This document shows, one piece after another, positions 63,247-64,000 of a DNA stretch of 64,000 bases; position 1 is the first letter of the stretch, and every line of letters begins with the position of its first letter. This stretch comes from Paenibacillus foliorum (GTDB taxonomy: Bacteria > Bacillota > Bacilli > Paenibacillales > NBRC-103111), in the NCBI RefSeq assembly GCF_013141765.1, contig NZ_WHOD01000013.1, positions 1-64,000 of the forward strand, read 5' to 3'. A program made the position numbers and the translations under genes. The notes beneath the pieces are model-generated. The model was not told the origin of the DNA and did not search any database. It saw nothing but the letters and a program-made list of their open reading frames with translations.

Positions 63247-64000
63247 GTGACATACTTTAGGAAATTGAAATGGTTAAAATTTGTTTCATCAGCATTAGTC
63301 GTATGTGTATTGTTCACGGCTTACCATATTATAACGGTTGAAGGCGAATCGAGTAATCCTCGTGTAGTTCTTATGCGGCTCGAAGATATTGGTCCTGGTG
63401 GGCAATATGGATCTATGGAACAGCTTGGTAAGCTACGGGCCGTACTGGATTATTTGCGGGAGCAGCATGTTATTTACCATCTGGCGGTCATCCCTCGCTG
63501 GATTGATGTTTCGCCAGACGGAGTTCGTTATGATGTGTCTCTCGATCAAACTGGCAATCCTTATGTAGAAGCCTATCAGAAGCTGCTGAAGCAAGCCGTA
63601 GGAGACGGAGCTACTCTCGGTATGCATGGATATACTCATCAGGTTGGGAATATACGCAGAGATGACGGACATCAAGAATCAGGTATTGGCAATGAGTTTA
63701 ATGTGCCCGGTTCTGAAGAGACGCTGACTGCCTCGTTCGCAGAGCCACGCTTGAAGGCAGGGCTCGCCATCTTTAAGAATGCGGGACTCCAGCCGCAATT
63801 CTGGGAGTCGCCGCACTACCGCTCCACTCCGGAGCAGGATCAGCTGTTTCGTAATTACTTCGGCCTTCATTACCAGGCAGATGTGCAAATCGACCGCAAT
63901 ACACCGGTCGCTCAATATATTAATGAGCCTAATAGCGGGTACGGTGCTTCTTCGATGGGGGCTGTTTATGTTCCTACGCCATTTGACTATATTTCTTTTA
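63247..64000 (+). CDS. DUF2334 (NodB-like fold) protein, 5' part
   Basis: The frame is open from GTG 63247 (AAGGGAG upstream) to the window end, giving 251 codons without a stop; the 3' end is missing. A signal or anchor helix (FVSSALVVCVLFTAYHIITV) is followed by the DUF2334 domain: VVLMRLEDIGPGGQYGSMEQ with the acidic metal residues, HLAVIPRWIDV, and the His motif LGMHGYTHQ. DUF2334 resembles polysaccharide deacetylases, so a role in exopolysaccharide or wall modification is possible. It is likely extracellular and may be subject to carbon catabolite control through the cre-like site. Confidence 0.85.
   Translation, partial: MTYFRKLKWLKFVSSALVVCVLFTAYHIITVEGESSNPRVVLMRLEDIGPGGQYGSMEQLGKLRAVLDYLREQHVIYHLAVIPRWIDVSPDGVRYDVSLDQTGNPYVEAYQKLLKQAVGDGATLGMHGYTHQVGNIRRDDGHQESGIGNEFNVPGSEETLTASFAEPRLKAGLAIFKNAGLQPQFWESPHYRSTPEQDQLFRNYFGLHYQADVQIDRNTPVAQYINEPNSGYGASSMGAVYVPTPFDYISF

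Overview
The window looks like the chromosome of a spore-forming, motile, Gram-positive bacterium of the Paenibacillus type. This rests on the S-layer (SLH) anchored protein, YesM/YesN-type two-component regulators beside sugar ABC transporter genes, ytxC-thrS gene order as in Bacillus, a gamma-type SASP, PrkA, an S-box and a T-box, low-to-medium GC, and GGAGG-type ribosome binding sites. No rRNA, tRNA, CRISPR array, prophage or insertion sequence was seen. It reads mostly as core chromosome with short operons separated by clear hairpin terminators.

Layout. 1-9.4 kb: 3' end of an SLH protein, a cupin, a GPP34-family protein, a DUF3055-like protein, ilvD, a small hypothetical, a stand-alone HRDC protein, a universal stress protein and a chemotaxis receptor. 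9.6-14.8 kb: corA with a long leader, a pair of 47-bp palindromic repeats, and an S-box riboswitch driving metA-metI-metC. 15-19 kb: an EAL protein, mqnC and a membrane GGDEF protein. 19-22.2 kb: ytxC, a threonine T-box and thrS. 22.3-26.5 kb: 3D-domain protein, SASP, hypothetical, lipoprotein, ammonium transporter and YugN-like protein. 26.5-27.1 kb: a non-coding stretch with strong hairpins and a hexanucleotide repeat. 27.2-31.2 kb: an HtrA protease followed by an OmpR/HK pair. 31.2-35.8 kb: ispH, DUF2062, aroF and glnA. 35.8-38.8 kb: a palindromic element, then a DUF1800/DUF1501 pair. 38.8-42.8 kb: thpR, serC, an orphan response regulator, trmL, an AbrB-type regulator and a 32-residue membrane peptide. 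42.7-51.2 kb: a YesMN two-component operon with two accessory envelope genes, divergent from a sugar ABC transporter that lacks an ATPase gene. 51.2-56.1 kb: a second copy of the palindromic element, an MFS protein, a thioredoxin-reductase-like flavoprotein, a polysaccharide deacetylase and a DUF2161 nuclease-like protein. 56.4-64 kb: a GC-rich araM, prkA, a histidine kinase with an N-terminal LytTR domain, a methyltransferase and the 5' part of a DUF2334 gene cut by the window end.

How genes work together. Methionine synthesis is a complete unit: activation of homoserine (residue Glu111 of MetA predicts acetyl-CoA), cystathionine formation and cleavage, all under one SAM riboswitch. Nitrogen is represented by glnA with a GlnR/TnrA-type site and by amt. 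Cyclic-di-GMP turnover is represented by a GGDEF and an EAL protein flanking mqnC. Envelope stress and surface sensing are represented by HtrA plus its neighbouring two-component system and by the YesMN locus.

The points I find most worth a second look are: (1) a histidine kinase carrying an N-terminal LytTR DNA-binding domain; (2) two copies of a structured intergenic element whose 14-bp hairpin arms differ completely in sequence but keep pairing, while loop and flanks are conserved; (3) the roughly 315-nt untranslated leader of corA; (4) the hairpin/hexamer region at 26.5-27.0 kb; (5) the 47-bp palindromic repeat pair upstream of the met S-box.
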